This document shows, piece after piece, positions 44,722 through 53,656 of a stretch of 64,000 nucleotides of DNA. Source of the stretch: Bacteroidetes bacterium 43-16 (GTDB taxonomy: Bacteria; Bacteroidota; Bacteroidia; Chitinophagales; Chitinophagaceae); NCBI GenBank assembly GCA_001897525.1, contig MKTB01000004.1, positions 62,001 through 126,000 on the forward strand. The letters run 5' to 3'. Made by a program: the position numbers and the translations under genes. The notes under the pieces are model-generated. The model saw only the letters and a program-made list of their open reading frames with translations. It did not search any database and was not told the DNA's origin. How positions within the stretch are numbered: the first letter of the stretch is position 1; each line of letters begins with the position of its first letter.

Positions 44722-46980
44722 ATGCGTAAGGGAGTATCATCAGTAAGGGGGAATGCGAGGCCTCAGATCGACCAACAAAATTATTATGAAGTAGCTTCAT
44801 TTTACCCGGGCACCGTGGTAAAAAGCGACAATGATATTAAATGGAAATTATTTGCAGAAGAAGGTAATGGCAGATGGCGGGAGCTCAGAGGAGAGGTTAA
44901 AACGGGCCGGAGGGTGCCCTTTTCTTTTCCTCAAAAATGGCTGGGGAAGCGCTTGCTGGTAGAGGCCTATCTCAACAACGCGGAAATCAAAAGTCCCCCG
45001 GGGCTTATCGTATCTCCTATGCAGGGCACGCCTCAACTCGTCAAAGTGGAGCTGCTGGCCAGGAACGGTCAGCCCTTTACCTCAAGGCCCAAATACGGGC
45101 ATTCGGGTATGGTCAAGCTGCATACGGCTAATCTTGTGAATGCTAATGTGGAGGTAAGTATATGGGAAAGAGACACCATCAGCGATACCGGGCATGATAG
45201 GAGCAGCAATACGCTCATCCATGCATTCGGTGCTAAAAAGATTAGCCAGAACAATGGTATTTTAGAGCTTCCTTTTGTCTTCGACAATACCACATGGCGC
45301 GCTAAAGCCAAAGCAGGCACCTTCGAGGGAGCAGAGCATGAATATTATGCAGTAGCCCGTATACAAGGCAGCGAAAAGATCTCGAACACAGTAATCGTAC
45401 TGGACCAGTTTGATCCCGGTACACAGCCTGCCCCTGCCGGCAATGGCAGGAGTACTTCAACGGTAGCTACACCAGAAGCGCCCACACCGCATGAGCCGGG
45501 CAAATGCCCGCGCTGTACGGTGCTCAGCAATGATGAAGTCAATAAAATATTCACCAGCGCCAGCGCTGCAGATAAAGCCAACCTGATCGCGGCTTTTAAT
45601 GAGGCCAATAAGAAATTTGAAATTGATACCTGCCTGCGCAAAGCGCATTTCTTTGCCCAGGTATTGGCAGAGGTGGGGCCTTCCCTGAAACTCAACGAGC
45701 CGGAGGGCTTTAACTACAGCGTAAGAAGATTGAAGGGTGCCGATTATGTAGCCGGCAGCAACTGGGTGAATGGCCGTACTAATCCGCTGGAAGGCGGCTA
45801 CTACGCAACAGGCAGACCTGAGAACCTCAAATCGTCTCCCTTTTCTTACTTCAAAAACAATCCCCGTCAGGCGGAACTTTATGGAAGAAAAGACCTGAAT
45901 GCCTATAATGATAAGGGATTGCAGGCGGCGAACAGCCAGGAGATCGCGAACCTCGTCTATGCCGATGAGAACAGGGGGCCCAGGTATAAGCTGGGCAATG
46001 TGAATCCCGGTGACGGCTGGAAGTTTATGGGTAAAGGCATCATCCAGGTTACCGGCAGGAGTAACTATACCGAGATCAATAAAAGACTGGAAAGAAAAGG
46101 ATATAATTTTGACATTGTCAACAATCCAGACAATGTACTGAAGCATAAAGAGAGCGTGCTCTCTGCCATGGCCTTCTGGTACTGGAAGGACCTGCAGCTG
46201 AAATCTACAGGTGGTGAGGAAGTGGTGGACAGCATTACCAAAATCGTCAACGAGGCCACCTCTACTTATGCATTAAGAAAAAGTAATTTCACGAAAGTGT
46301 ATGAAATTTTCCAGGTCAGTAAGTGCAGCCCGGTAGCCACCGCACCGGTACAGCCGAGCAATGGCAAATGGAGATTCCCGATAGACAATCCTATGCTCTG
46401 CCTGTATTCGCAGAACGGTGGGGCAAAACCCTGGCACGGATCGTTTGGAGAAAATATACGCGACGGCAGCGCCAATCACTCCGGATCAGACCTGCTGGCC
46501 AAACCCGGGACACCGGTCTATGCCTGTCTCGATGGTGTGGTAGAAAGGGTATATACCTCGACGACCCTGGCCGGAAGAGTGGTCGTGGTCAAGGTCACCG
46601 ACAAGGAGACCTTTAAAAGTATGAAAAGAGCTTATACCCCATTGTATGCCCATAAAGGAGAGCTGGTAGATAAAGGCTTTAATGCAGAGGGGGATATTTT
46701 CCTGGTGTTTATGCACTTAAGCCAGTTCGGAGAATTTGAAGCGGGCAAACCGGTAAAACACAATGATGTCATTGGCTACACCGGCGTGTCGGGCAGGAGC
46801 GGTAATAATTTCGAGACCCGCAACCCGCACCTGCACTTCGAAGTGAACAATGTGGGTAGCGCAGGCGGATTGCAGGGCAAGTGTAATCCTATGGTCTATT
46901 TCAACTTTAAAACTGAAAATGAAATGACGGCGGCTGATAAACAATTACAGTTAGAATATAAAAATCAGGTATGGAAATAA
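44722..46980 (+). CDS. Candidate T6SS effector: GH19-like + M23 peptidase bifunctional peptidoglycan hydrolase
   Basis: 752 aa, no signal peptide. The N-terminal 230 residues are beta-rich, perhaps Ig-like or loading domains, followed by a Pro/Thr linker (235-260). Residues about 262-535 match a GH19/lysozyme-like domain: RKAHFFAQVLAEVG with probable catalytic Glu317, and KFMGKGIIQVTGRSNYTEI (434-452). Residues about 570-730 match an M23 (LytM) endopeptidase: HSGSD (zinc ligands His586, Asp590) and HLHFE (His703, His705). One domain could cut glycan and the other peptide crosslinks. The next gene, a lipoprotein, overlaps it (TAATG). Both catalytic motifs look intact; delivery by T6SS is inference. 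Confidence 0.85.
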   Translation: MRKGVSSVRGNARPQIDQQNYYEVASFYPGTVVKSDNDIKWKLFAEEGNGRWRELRGEVKTGRRVPFSFPQKWLGKRLLVEAYLNNAEIKSPPGLIVSPMQGTPQLVKVELLARNGQPFTSRPKYGHSGMVKLHTANLVNANVEVSIWERDTISDTGHDRSSNTLIHAFGAKKISQNNGILELPFVFDNTTWRAKAKAGTFEGAEHEYYAVARIQGSEKISNTVIVLDQFDPGTQPAPAGNGRSTSTVATPEAPTPHEPGKCPRCTVLSNDEVNKIFTSASAADKANLIAAFNEANKKFEIDTCLRKAHFFAQVLAEVGPSLKLNEPEGFNYSVRRLKGADYVAGSNWVNGRTNPLEGGYYATGRPENLKSSPFSYFKNNPRQAELYGRKDLNAYNDKGLQAANSQEIANLVYADENRGPRYKLGNVNPGDGWKFMGKGIIQVTGRSNYTEINKRLERKGYNFDIVNNPDNVLKHKESVLSAMAFWYWKDLQLKSTGGEEVVDSITKIVNEATSTYALRKSNFTKVYEIFQVSKCSPVATAPVQPSNGKWRFPIDNPMLCLYSQNGGAKPWHGSFGENIRDGSANHSGSDLLAKPGTPVYACLDGVVERVYTSTTLAGRVVVVKVTDKETFKSMKRAYTPLYAHKGELVDKGFNAEGDIFLVFMHLSQFGEFEAGKPVKHNDVIGYTGVSGRSGNNFETRNPHLHFEVNNVGSAGGLQGKCNPMVYFNFKTENEMTAADKQLQLEYKNQVWK

Positions 46981-47984
46981 TGAAAAAGATATTGCTTGTT
47001 GTACTGGGATCGGGCTTCATGGCCTGCACAGGTATGTCTCAGAACAATGCAGCAAAGATAGAGCAGGCAGCAGATGCCGGGGTGAGGTACCAGGCGGTAC
47101 CTTATCAGCAGAAAAATACGGAGCAGGGCGTTTATGTATTCAGCTACCCGGACAAAACGATTTCGCTGGCTTATGATACGGCCACCTTATTGGGCATCAG
47201 CAGCAAAAGCGGCTTTAATCTTTACCGTTCAGCCTTTGACCTGGACCTCGGAGAAATAGATCTTTACCGCTTTGACCATGAAGCAGAGCAGCTATTTATC
47301 GTTGCCCTAAGAGAAGACCGGGAAGTTATCTATAACCTGTTTCAGCTCAAGGGTGAGGCACTGTACTACCTGGGCGATGCAGACATGAGCCTGCCCGGCA
47401 AGCAGGCGGCACTAAACATCAGCCGCTCAGGTAAAGCGATAACGCTTTCCATACCTAATAGTCTTGATAAATCGAATATTACTAAAACGATCAATACGCA
47501 AGATCAGCTGCTGAAACCGGTGCAACAATTCAAGGACCCGGCTGCCTATCTCAAGGCAAAAGGCATTCCGGGCAAAAGCAGCGGTGCTGCGGTAAATATG
47601 TTCCGGAACGAAGTATTTAAGATAGATCAAGAAGGTGAGGGCTTATCTGTAACCATGCTGAAGGAAGGGGTGAACGGCAACAACCATACTATCCTGGAAG
47701 GAGGCACTTCTTGTCCCGATGGTTCCCTGGACACCATCGTCCTGAAGAACAATTTCTTCACTATTGAGAAATACAACTGTAATGACCGTTATTATATGAA
47801 GGAGTATATTACTTTCAAAAAGTCCGGTAAAGAAGTTTTATTACATAAATACAGCATTGAACAGACCGACAGAAGTGATCCGGACAGGGATGTACCTACC
47901 CTTCATTTTTCTGAAAAGGATTTCGGTAAAGTTAGATTTGAGCAGGTAGATGCTACCTGGCTGATTGCATTAAGAAACCGCTAA
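46980..47984 (+). CDS. Lipoprotein, candidate immunity protein for the GH19-M23 effector
   Basis: 334 aa from the ATG at 46980, which overlaps the effector stop (TAATG), a strong sign of coupled translation. The N-terminus MKKILLVVLGSGFMACTG has a lipobox-like FMAC. The mature part has no recognised domain; it contains beta-strand-like segments such as GEIDLYRFDHEAEQLFIVAL and a possible disulphide region (GGTSCPDGSLD, then EKYNCNDRYYM). An envelope lipoprotein beside a periplasmic toxin fits immunity by blocking the hydrolase. This is inference from position only. A strong terminator follows. Confidence 0.6.
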   Translation: MKKILLVVLGSGFMACTGMSQNNAAKIEQAADAGVRYQAVPYQQKNTEQGVYVFSYPDKTISLAYDTATLLGISSKSGFNLYRSAFDLDLGEIDLYRFDHEAEQLFIVALREDREVIYNLFQLKGEALYYLGDADMSLPGKQAALNISRSGKAITLSIPNSLDKSNITKTINTQDQLLKPVQQFKDPAAYLKAKGIPGKSSGAAVNMFRNEVFKIDQEGEGLSVTMLKEGVNGNNHTILEGGTSCPDGSLDTIVLKNNFFTIEKYNCNDRYYMKEYITFKKSGKEVLLHKYSIEQTDRSDPDRDVPTLHFSEKDFGKVRFEQVDATWLIALRNR

Positions 47985-48060
47985 CTTTGCAGCGGACCAG
48001 GCGCGGTTCGCTATCATATAAAGGTTAGCAAGGGGGGAGATAAGTATAAACAATAAAATG

Positions 48061-48090
48061 AGCGGGGGCTTCCGTATGGAAGCCCCCGCT
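48061..48090. terminator. Bidirectional terminator between the T6SS island and yidC
   Basis: Perfect 13-bp stem AGCGGGGGCTTCC with its complement, 4-base loop GTAT, flanked by AATAAAAT and TATTTTATT. It separates the convergent genes ending at 47984 (+) and 48095 (-). Confidence 0.92.
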
Positions 48091-48094
48091 TATT

Positions 48095-49933
48095 TTATTT
48101 ACCTGTATTTTTAGTACGTCCTTGTTGTTGTTTTTGAATTTCTTCCAGTCTTTGCTGCCATTTCGAGGTGGCCGCCGGTTTACTCTGGTTCTCTTTAATT
48201 TTAGAAAGAATCTTTTCTTCGTTAATAAAGAACTTCTGGATGATAAACTGCTGTGCCAGGCTGAGCATATTGGATAAGAAATAGTAGAAGGTAAGACCTG
48301 CTGCAAAGTTGTTGAACCAACCCAGGAACATGATCGGCATTACAAATGGCATCCATTTCAACACTTGTGCATTAGGACCGCTCATTTCCTGTCCGGCAGT
48401 CATTTGCTTACTGTAAATAGCCAATAGTAAACTGGATACAGTCATCAGCAAAGTGAACAAGCTCACGTGGTTGCCATAGAAAGGTATATTAAATCCTAAG
48501 TTCAGGATATTATCAAAAGTAGAAAGATCTTCTGCCCACAGGAATCTCGACTGTCTTAAATTCATTGCTGAAGGGAAGAAATAGTACATGGATAATAAGA
48601 ACGGCATCTGGAACAATAAAGGTAAACAACCGCCCAATGGATTCACACCGGCAGTGCGGTAAAGTTTCATCTGCTCCATACCCATAGCTTGTTGATCGTG
48701 ACCATGTTTCTCTCTTAAAGTATCGATCTGCGGTTTCAGTACCCTCATCTTAGCTGCAGATAACTGGGACTTATAGGTGAGGAAGGAAAGGAAGATACGG
48801 ATGATGAGGGTCATCAGGATGATCACCACACCTACGCTAGGGATAAAGCCGTTAAGCATAGTAAATAAAGGCAGGATCAGCCATTTAACGATATACTTGA
48901 CGAAAGCGAACAATCCGAAACCAAACTGGATCATCTCTTCCATATCGATCTTATAAGCTTTCAGCGTATTATAATCATTAGGGCCTATGTACCAGTTAAA
49001 GTCGAAAGAGAAATCATTGGAAGCCGTTACCGGGATCGCCAGTTTGCTCATGTTCTTCACCACGAAAGTAGTATCTTCTTTAGGCTCTATTGATTCGTAA
49101 GATGCGTTACTGAAGTTTTTCGTTTTCGCGATGATCGTAGAGTTGAAGAAGTGTGTTTTCATCCCCATCCACTGTACCGGGTCTTCAAGGGTACGTTGTG
49201 GTTTATTGGAAAAGGTAAAGTAATCATGTTCTCCGTCTGCAAAACGATAGTGGATCTGTGCATTACGACGTTCAGAAGGCAGATCTTTCTCTGTACGCAT
49301 GGCTTTAGTAGCCCATTGTACCGGTATCGTGCTCACTTTACCCAATTCCTGGTTCATCCCTACTATTTTAAGACTTGCGTCCATCATATAGTTGTTATCA
49401 GACAAGGAATAAGTCAGGATCACGCTTTTACCCTGTCCTACCTGGGCCACCATCACCAAAGGAAGGCTGTCTGCAGTACGTGGTTGCGGAGTAAAGTTCA
49501 ACTCATCTGACCACAGTTCTTTACCATCTACCGGGATCTTAAACACCAGCTTATTGTCGTCTTTACCAGAGAACAATTGCATGGCTTTATTATTTTTCGC
49601 AGCATAGTCATTATAGGTTTTATATTCCGTTAATGATGCAGATACCGGGTAGGCTCCTTTGCTGGTGATGTCTAAGCTGATGACATTATTGGCAATCTTT
49701 ACAATTTGCTCGCTACCTCTGAAGGCTGCCGGTAAAGTGGTGTCTACCACAGAACTGGTATCCTGAATGACTGCGGTTGCAGCGGCATTGCTCTGAGCTT
49801 TGGCTTTTTGTTCTTTAGCCGCTGTCTCTGTCTTGATCTGATTGTACTTTTCTGCTTCATTCTGACTGTAGAATATATATCCTACCGCCAGGCCGACCAA
49901 AAGCAGGAAGCCAATGATTGAATTACGATCCAT
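48095..49933 (-). CDS. yidC: Membrane protein insertase YidC
   Basis: 612 aa. An N-terminal transmembrane helix (about 5-24) precedes a large periplasmic domain (about 30-350). The insertase core has five transmembrane helices (about 360-575) with the conserved arginine-bearing IRIFLSFLTYKSQLSAAKM region. The following GVNPLGGCLPLLFQMPFLLSMYYFF segments are family hallmarks. A Lys/Gln-rich cytosolic tail follows. YidC inserts inner-membrane proteins alone or with Sec. A TACCTTTG promoter element is at 49968-49975. Confidence 0.95.
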   Translation of the reverse strand: MDRNSIIGFLLLVGLAVGYIFYSQNEAEKYNQIKTETAAKEQKAKAQSNAAATAVIQDTSSVVDTTLPAAFRGSEQIVKIANNVISLDITSKGAYPVSASLTEYKTYNDYAAKNNKAMQLFSGKDDNKLVFKIPVDGKELWSDELNFTPQPRTADSLPLVMVAQVGQGKSVILTYSLSDNNYMMDASLKIVGMNQELGKVSTIPVQWATKAMRTEKDLPSERRNAQIHYRFADGEHDYFTFSNKPQRTLEDPVQWMGMKTHFFNSTIIAKTKNFSNASYESIEPKEDTTFVVKNMSKLAIPVTASNDFSFDFNWYIGPNDYNTLKAYKIDMEEMIQFGFGLFAFVKYIVKWLILPLFTMLNGFIPSVGVVIILMTLIIRIFLSFLTYKSQLSAAKMRVLKPQIDTLREKHGHDQQAMGMEQMKLYRTAGVNPLGGCLPLLFQMPFLLSMYYFFPSAMNLRQSRFLWAEDLSTFDNILNLGFNIPFYGNHVSLFTLLMTVSSLLLAIYSKQMTAGQEMSGPNAQVLKWMPFVMPIMFLGWFNNFAAGLTFYYFLSNMLSLAQQFIIQKFFINEEKILSKIKENQSKPAATSKWQQRLEEIQKQQQGRTKNTGK

Positions 49934-49967
49934 GAAAATAAATTAAATCCTATTTAATATTAAGGCG

Positions 49968-49975
49968 CAAAGGTA
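49968..49975 (-). promoter_or_regulatory. Putative -7 element of yidC
   Basis: TACCTTTG on the minus strand, exact TAnnTTTG match, 34 bases before the ATG at 49933. Confidence 0.5.
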
Positions 49976-50041
49976 AAACTTAATTGGGGAAATCAGGAAA
50001 GTCCTAAATATATTATAAACTATTTATAATTTATGGCAAAA

Positions 50042-50118
50042 AAGAGGCTGTCCAAAAGATCGTTTGTGCGATTTCGACTAAAGTATAGTGAAATACCGAC
50101 CTCTCAGACAGCCTCTTC
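50042..50118. repeat. Nested-palindrome intergenic repeat (copy B)
   Basis: Outer perfect 11-bp inverted repeat AAGAGGCTGTC (50042-50052) with its complement (50108-50118). The inner part 50048-50106 matches copy A at 14701-14759 at 47 of 59 positions. It lies between yidC and the GHL10 gene and may also act as the GHL10 terminator. Confidence 0.65.
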
Positions 50119-50132
50119 CCCGTTGTTCCTGC

Positions 50133-51626
50133 TTATTCCAAGACCTGGCTGGCCTTACTCTCGTTCCAAAGCCGGTCTAATGCGGTGATGACATATTTAT
50201 ATTGCCTGCCGTCATTCACCTCATCCACAAAATTGGATTGCTGGGTGAGACCAATGATCCGGGTAGCATTATTGAGATCTACCGCTTCGTTTTTCACAAA
50301 ACGATATACCATATATTTAAGTCCACCGGAGACGGTAAGTTCTTTATTCCAGCTCAGGATAATCCTGTTGCCTTGTTTTGAAATTTTAGCATTAGGCGCT
50401 ACCGGTGCCGTTGCTCCCAGCCAGGGCATGGTCGGCGGGATAGCAATCGTGCCGAAATACCTGCCTTGCTTCAATTGCTGGCTCAGGCCGGCCCCTGCCT
50501 GGTAGAAGCTGGCAAGGCTGTACATAATAGCCCCGTCGGTATGCACACTTCTCGAGGTTTCCAATTGTTTCAGTATTTCATTAGGCCCCTGCCAGGTACC
50601 CGGTTTTGCATTCACCATTTTATAGACCCCCATACCGATATAGACCGCCCTGTCCTTACAGTTTTGCCGCCACCAGGGTGCTAACTCGTCGAAGGCAGCC
50701 AGGCGATGCCCATGCTCCCAATAGAGTTGCGGTGCCACATAATCCAGCCATTTATTATCGATCCAGGTCTTTACATCTGCATACAGGTCATCGTAGCAAC
50801 TGGTACCATTGGTAGCACTACCCTGGGGATCCTGGCGTTGATTGCGCCAGATACCGAAGGGGCTGATACCTACTTTTACATAACGCTTTTCCTTCTTCAC
50901 CCCTTTATACATGGCCTCCACAAATTTATTGATATTGGAGCGACGCCAGTCGTCAATACTCATCCCATTGCCATAAGTGTTATAAGACCTGTTGTCGTTA
51001 AATACCTGTCCGGCTATTTTATAAGGATAAAAGTAATCATCGATATGCACCCCGTCAATATCATACTTCTTCACCACGTCCAGGATCACATTATTTACAT
51101 AGTTCCGGGCTTCCGGGTTGCCGGGGTCTAAATAAGATTTACCCCCGTAATGGATGACCCAGTCCGGGTGTTGCTTCGTTACATGTGAAGCCGGATTCAC
51201 ATTGACCTTGCTGCTGACCAGCGCTCTGAAGGGGTTGAACCAGGCATGGAATTCCATATTGCGCTTATGCGTTTCCTCAATCATAAAGGCAAGCGGATCA
51301 TAAAAGGGGAAGGGTGCTTCGCCCTGCTTGCCGCTCAGGTACCTGCTCCAGGGCTCTATCCCGTTGGGGTAGAAGGCATCTGCTGCGGGTCTTATCTGGA
51401 CGATCACAGCATTAAAGCCCTGCCCTGCCAGGAAGTTCAGGTGATTGACAAACTCATTTTGTTGCTGTACGGCACTCAAGCCCGGCTTTGAAGGCCAGTC
51501 TATATTTCCCACAGTGGCTATCCAGACCCCCCTGAATTCTCTCTTAGGGGCTTGTGGTCCCTGTTGCGCCAGGCAAACAAAACTCAAAAAAACGGGGAGC
51601 AGCACTGCCAGGATTCGTTTCATCAT
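50133..51626 (-). CDS. GHL10-family glycoside hydrolase-like exported protein
   Basis: 497 aa. A signal peptide ends at CLAQQ (about 22). A glycosyl-hydrolase-like TIM barrel (GHL10, DUF187) spans about 28-380: block FRGVWIATVGNIDWPSKPG at 31-49, then GFNAVIVQIRPAADAFY and the FHAWFNPFRAL, GVHIDDYFYPY and YVAPQLYWE segments. The Asp residues in HIDDYFYP are likely catalytic or binding. A C-terminal fibronectin III-like domain (about 400-497) follows. Homologues are thought to act on cell-wall or host polysaccharides; the substrate is unknown. It reads toward yidC. Confidence 0.85.
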   Translation of the reverse strand: MMKRILAVLLPVFLSFVCLAQQGPQAPKREFRGVWIATVGNIDWPSKPGLSAVQQQNEFVNHLNFLAGQGFNAVIVQIRPAADAFYPNGIEPWSRYLSGKQGEAPFPFYDPLAFMIEETHKRNMEFHAWFNPFRALVSSKVNVNPASHVTKQHPDWVIHYGGKSYLDPGNPEARNYVNNVILDVVKKYDIDGVHIDDYFYPYKIAGQVFNDNRSYNTYGNGMSIDDWRRSNINKFVEAMYKGVKKEKRYVKVGISPFGIWRNQRQDPQGSATNGTSCYDDLYADVKTWIDNKWLDYVAPQLYWEHGHRLAAFDELAPWWRQNCKDRAVYIGMGVYKMVNAKPGTWQGPNEILKQLETSRSVHTDGAIMYSLASFYQAGAGLSQQLKQGRYFGTIAIPPTMPWLGATAPVAPNAKISKQGNRIILSWNKELTVSGGLKYMVYRFVKNEAVDLNNATRIIGLTQQSNFVDEVNDGRQYKYVITALDRLWNESKASQVLE

Positions 51627-51684
51627 ACTACAAAAAAATAAAATTTAAGAAAGCCGCGAAAATACAACATTTAAAAAATACACC

Positions 51685-52410
51685 TTATTCATTCCAGATC
51701 TTCCAGCCGGCCTCTGCCTGCAATTGCAGCATTTCAAAGCCGTTTTTGACCTGTGCTCCTCTTTGAAGTCCTTCTTTCAAAAAGGCGGTTACTTCCGGGT
51801 TATACACCAGGTCATACAGGAGATGGTCTGCCGTAAGATATGCATAAGGCAGCTCCGGCTTTGCCTCCACATCGGGGAAAGTGCCCAAAGGCGTGGTATT
51901 GATAATAAGCTGATGACTGCTTAATATGGCTGAATCAAGCTGATCATAGCCCAGTTCACCCACACGCGGAGTCCTGCTGATTATGGTGAAAGGGAGCTGT
52001 AATGATCGCAAACCCTGTTGCACGGCTTTGGAAGCACCACCGGTACCCAGGACCAGCGCCCGCACATGATGGGCTTTCAATAATGGTTTTAATGATCCGG
52101 TAAAGCCGGCAATATCTGTATTATAGCCCACCAATTTACCTTTATGGGTCTGGATGCAATTAACGGCAGCTACCTGTTCTGCAGAGCTATCCAGCTCATC
52201 GAGGAAAGGGATGACCTGTTCTTTATAAGGTATCGTAACATTGATCCCGGCAAATTGTTTTTGTTGCAATAAATTTTTGAAGGCTGCAATATTTTCCAGC
52301 TCAAAGGCCGTATAAAGGGCTTCAATGTTGCCATCAGAAAATTTATTGTTAAAATAGCGCGGAGAGAAGCTATGTTGCAAAGTTTTACCGATAATACCGT
52401 ATTCCTTCAT
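51685..52410 (-). CDS. aroE: Shikimate dehydrogenase
   Basis: 241 aa. NADPH-dependent enzyme that reduces 3-dehydroshikimate to shikimate in aromatic amino acid synthesis. Shikimate-binding HSFSP is at about 14-18; the catalytic Lys is in NVTIPYKEQV (about 58-67). The dinucleotide motif is LGTGGASKAV (about 120-129), and ITAFLKEG is near the end. Slightly shorter than E. coli AroE (272 aa), normal for Bacteroidota. Divergent from the SirB1-like gene at 52485, with a 74-base gap. Confidence 0.93.
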   Translation of the reverse strand: MKEYGIIGKTLQHSFSPRYFNNKFSDGNIEALYTAFELENIAAFKNLLQQKQFAGINVTIPYKEQVIPFLDELDSSAEQVAAVNCIQTHKGKLVGYNTDIAGFTGSLKPLLKAHHVRALVLGTGGASKAVQQGLRSLQLPFTIISRTPRVGELGYDQLDSAILSSHQLIINTTPLGTFPDVEAKPELPYAYLTADHLLYDLVYNPEVTAFLKEGLQRGAQVKNGFEMLQLQAEAGWKIWNE

Positions 52411-52484
52411 TATATTTGTTTTTCAGGACCGCATAAAATTACGGCTTTATGCAAAAGAGAACATTTAAAAATTAGTAAATATTA

Positions 52485-53378
52485 ATGCCCGGCCTTAAAC
52501 CAGATAACGAAATTGTTGCCTTACTCCAGCTTGTTGATGATCCGGACGAGGAAGTCTTTGAGCTTGTAGCGCAAAAGTTATTAGGCTACGGTGCAGCGGT
52601 CATTCCTCACCTGGAGCAGCTTTGGGAGTTCTCCGATTCAGAACTGGTCCAGACCCGGATCGAAAACCTGATCCATCAATCCTATTACTTAGTCTTACAA
52701 ACGGAACTGATCAAGTGGGCGCAGCAGGAAAAACCTTCCATACTGGACGCAGCCTTACTTATCGCTAAATACCGTTATCCTGAAATGGATAAGGAGCACG
52801 TGATGCACCAGTTTGAACTCATGCGCCGCAATGTATGGCTGGAGCTGAACAACTTTTTATCACCGCTGGAGCAGATCAATATTATTAATGGTATCCTCTT
52901 CAACTTTTTCAAGTTGCAGGGCCATGAACTTACGGAGCATGAACCGCGCCACTTTTTCTTAAATGAAACTATAGAGTCACGCCAGGGCAATGCTTTCACG
53001 ATCGGCATTTTATACATGGCTTTGTGCGAGCTGCTGGATGTTCCTGTATTTGCCATAGACCTTCCCAACCAGTTTGTGATGGCTTATTATGAGCATATTT
53101 ACAGCTTTGACGATATCGAAAGGGCACAGGGAGTGGGCCAGTTGCAATTTTTCATAGATCCCACCAATGGCATGATCTATAACCGCAACGACATCATTAT
53201 GTATTTGAAAAAAAACGGGCAGCATGAAAAGTACAATCACCTGAAACCGATTGACAGCCGCTCCTTCATTGCTTTGATGCTCGAAAGCCTGGCCAGTACT
53301 TATGGTAATCTAGGAGAGATCGAGAAGGCCAATGAAATTGAAAGCCTGATCCCTTTGGTGCAATTGAGAGAGGAATAG
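52485..53378 (+). CDS. SirB1-family transglutaminase-like protein
   Basis: 297 aa. The central block ESRQGNAFTIGILYMALCEL (about 165-184) followed by LDVPVFAIDLPNQFVMAYYE matches the SirB1 N-terminal transglutaminase-like fold (PF13369), in which the Cys/His catalytic residues are often lost. The N-terminal 90 residues are helical. The C-terminal helices (LASTYGNLGEIEKANEIESL) resemble a TPR hairpin. Cytosolic, function unknown. The gene is followed by short direct repeats at 53391. Confidence 0.8.
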   Translation: MPGLKPDNEIVALLQLVDDPDEEVFELVAQKLLGYGAAVIPHLEQLWEFSDSELVQTRIENLIHQSYYLVLQTELIKWAQQEKPSILDAALLIAKYRYPEMDKEHVMHQFELMRRNVWLELNNFLSPLEQINIINGILFNFFKLQGHELTEHEPRHFFLNETIESRQGNAFTIGILYMALCELLDVPVFAIDLPNQFVMAYYEHIYSFDDIERAQGVGQLQFFIDPTNGMIYNRNDIIMYLKKNGQHEKYNHLKPIDSRSFIALMLESLASTYGNLGEIEKANEIESLIPLVQLREE

Positions 53379-53390
53379 GTAATGGTGAAT

Positions 53391-53418
53391 GATTAGTGAT
53401 GAGTGATTAGTGATGAGT
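53391..53418. repeat. Short tandem direct repeat
   Basis: Two perfect 14-base units GATTAGTGATGAGT in tandem, followed by degenerate partial copies (GATTAATTG, GGTTAATTG) up to about 53450. Intergenic, between the SirB1-like gene and the hcp2 terminator. Confidence 0.7.
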
Positions 53419-53572
53419 GATTAATTGTTAATGGTTAATTGTGAGTGGTGGATAAACTTGTATGAGCCATTAAAGCTTTCTATTCAAATTGGCAAATGTA
53501 GTATAACATTTTCTGCTAAAAAATCAACAACTATTTTTCAGTATATTACCTTCAAATACTTCATATTAAAAA

Positions 53573-53614
53573 GCTGCCAAAGCCAGATCATTTTGATGAT
53601 ACAGCTTTGGCAGC
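53573..53614 (-). terminator. Terminator after hcp2
   Basis: Perfect 11-bp stem GCTGCCAAAGC/GCTTTGGCAGC, followed by a TTTTTAATAT run on the minus strand. It has the same long-loop architecture as the hcp1 terminator. Confidence 0.85.
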
Positions 53615-53656
53615 CGGGCAAATGTTATGCCCTGAGCAACGAAACCGGAGCTCTTA

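Noticed and set aside
38487-47984. Island considered as an extracellular contractile injection system or prophage tail
   Set aside because: Sheath, baseplate and other tail genes are absent; the TssD subtype and DUF4280 protein point to T6SS cargo, with the machine encoded elsewhere.
53391-53450. Short tandem repeat considered as a CRISPR-like or origin-like array
   Set aside because: Only two exact 14-base units without spacers, then degenerate copies; no cas genes or DnaA boxes nearby.
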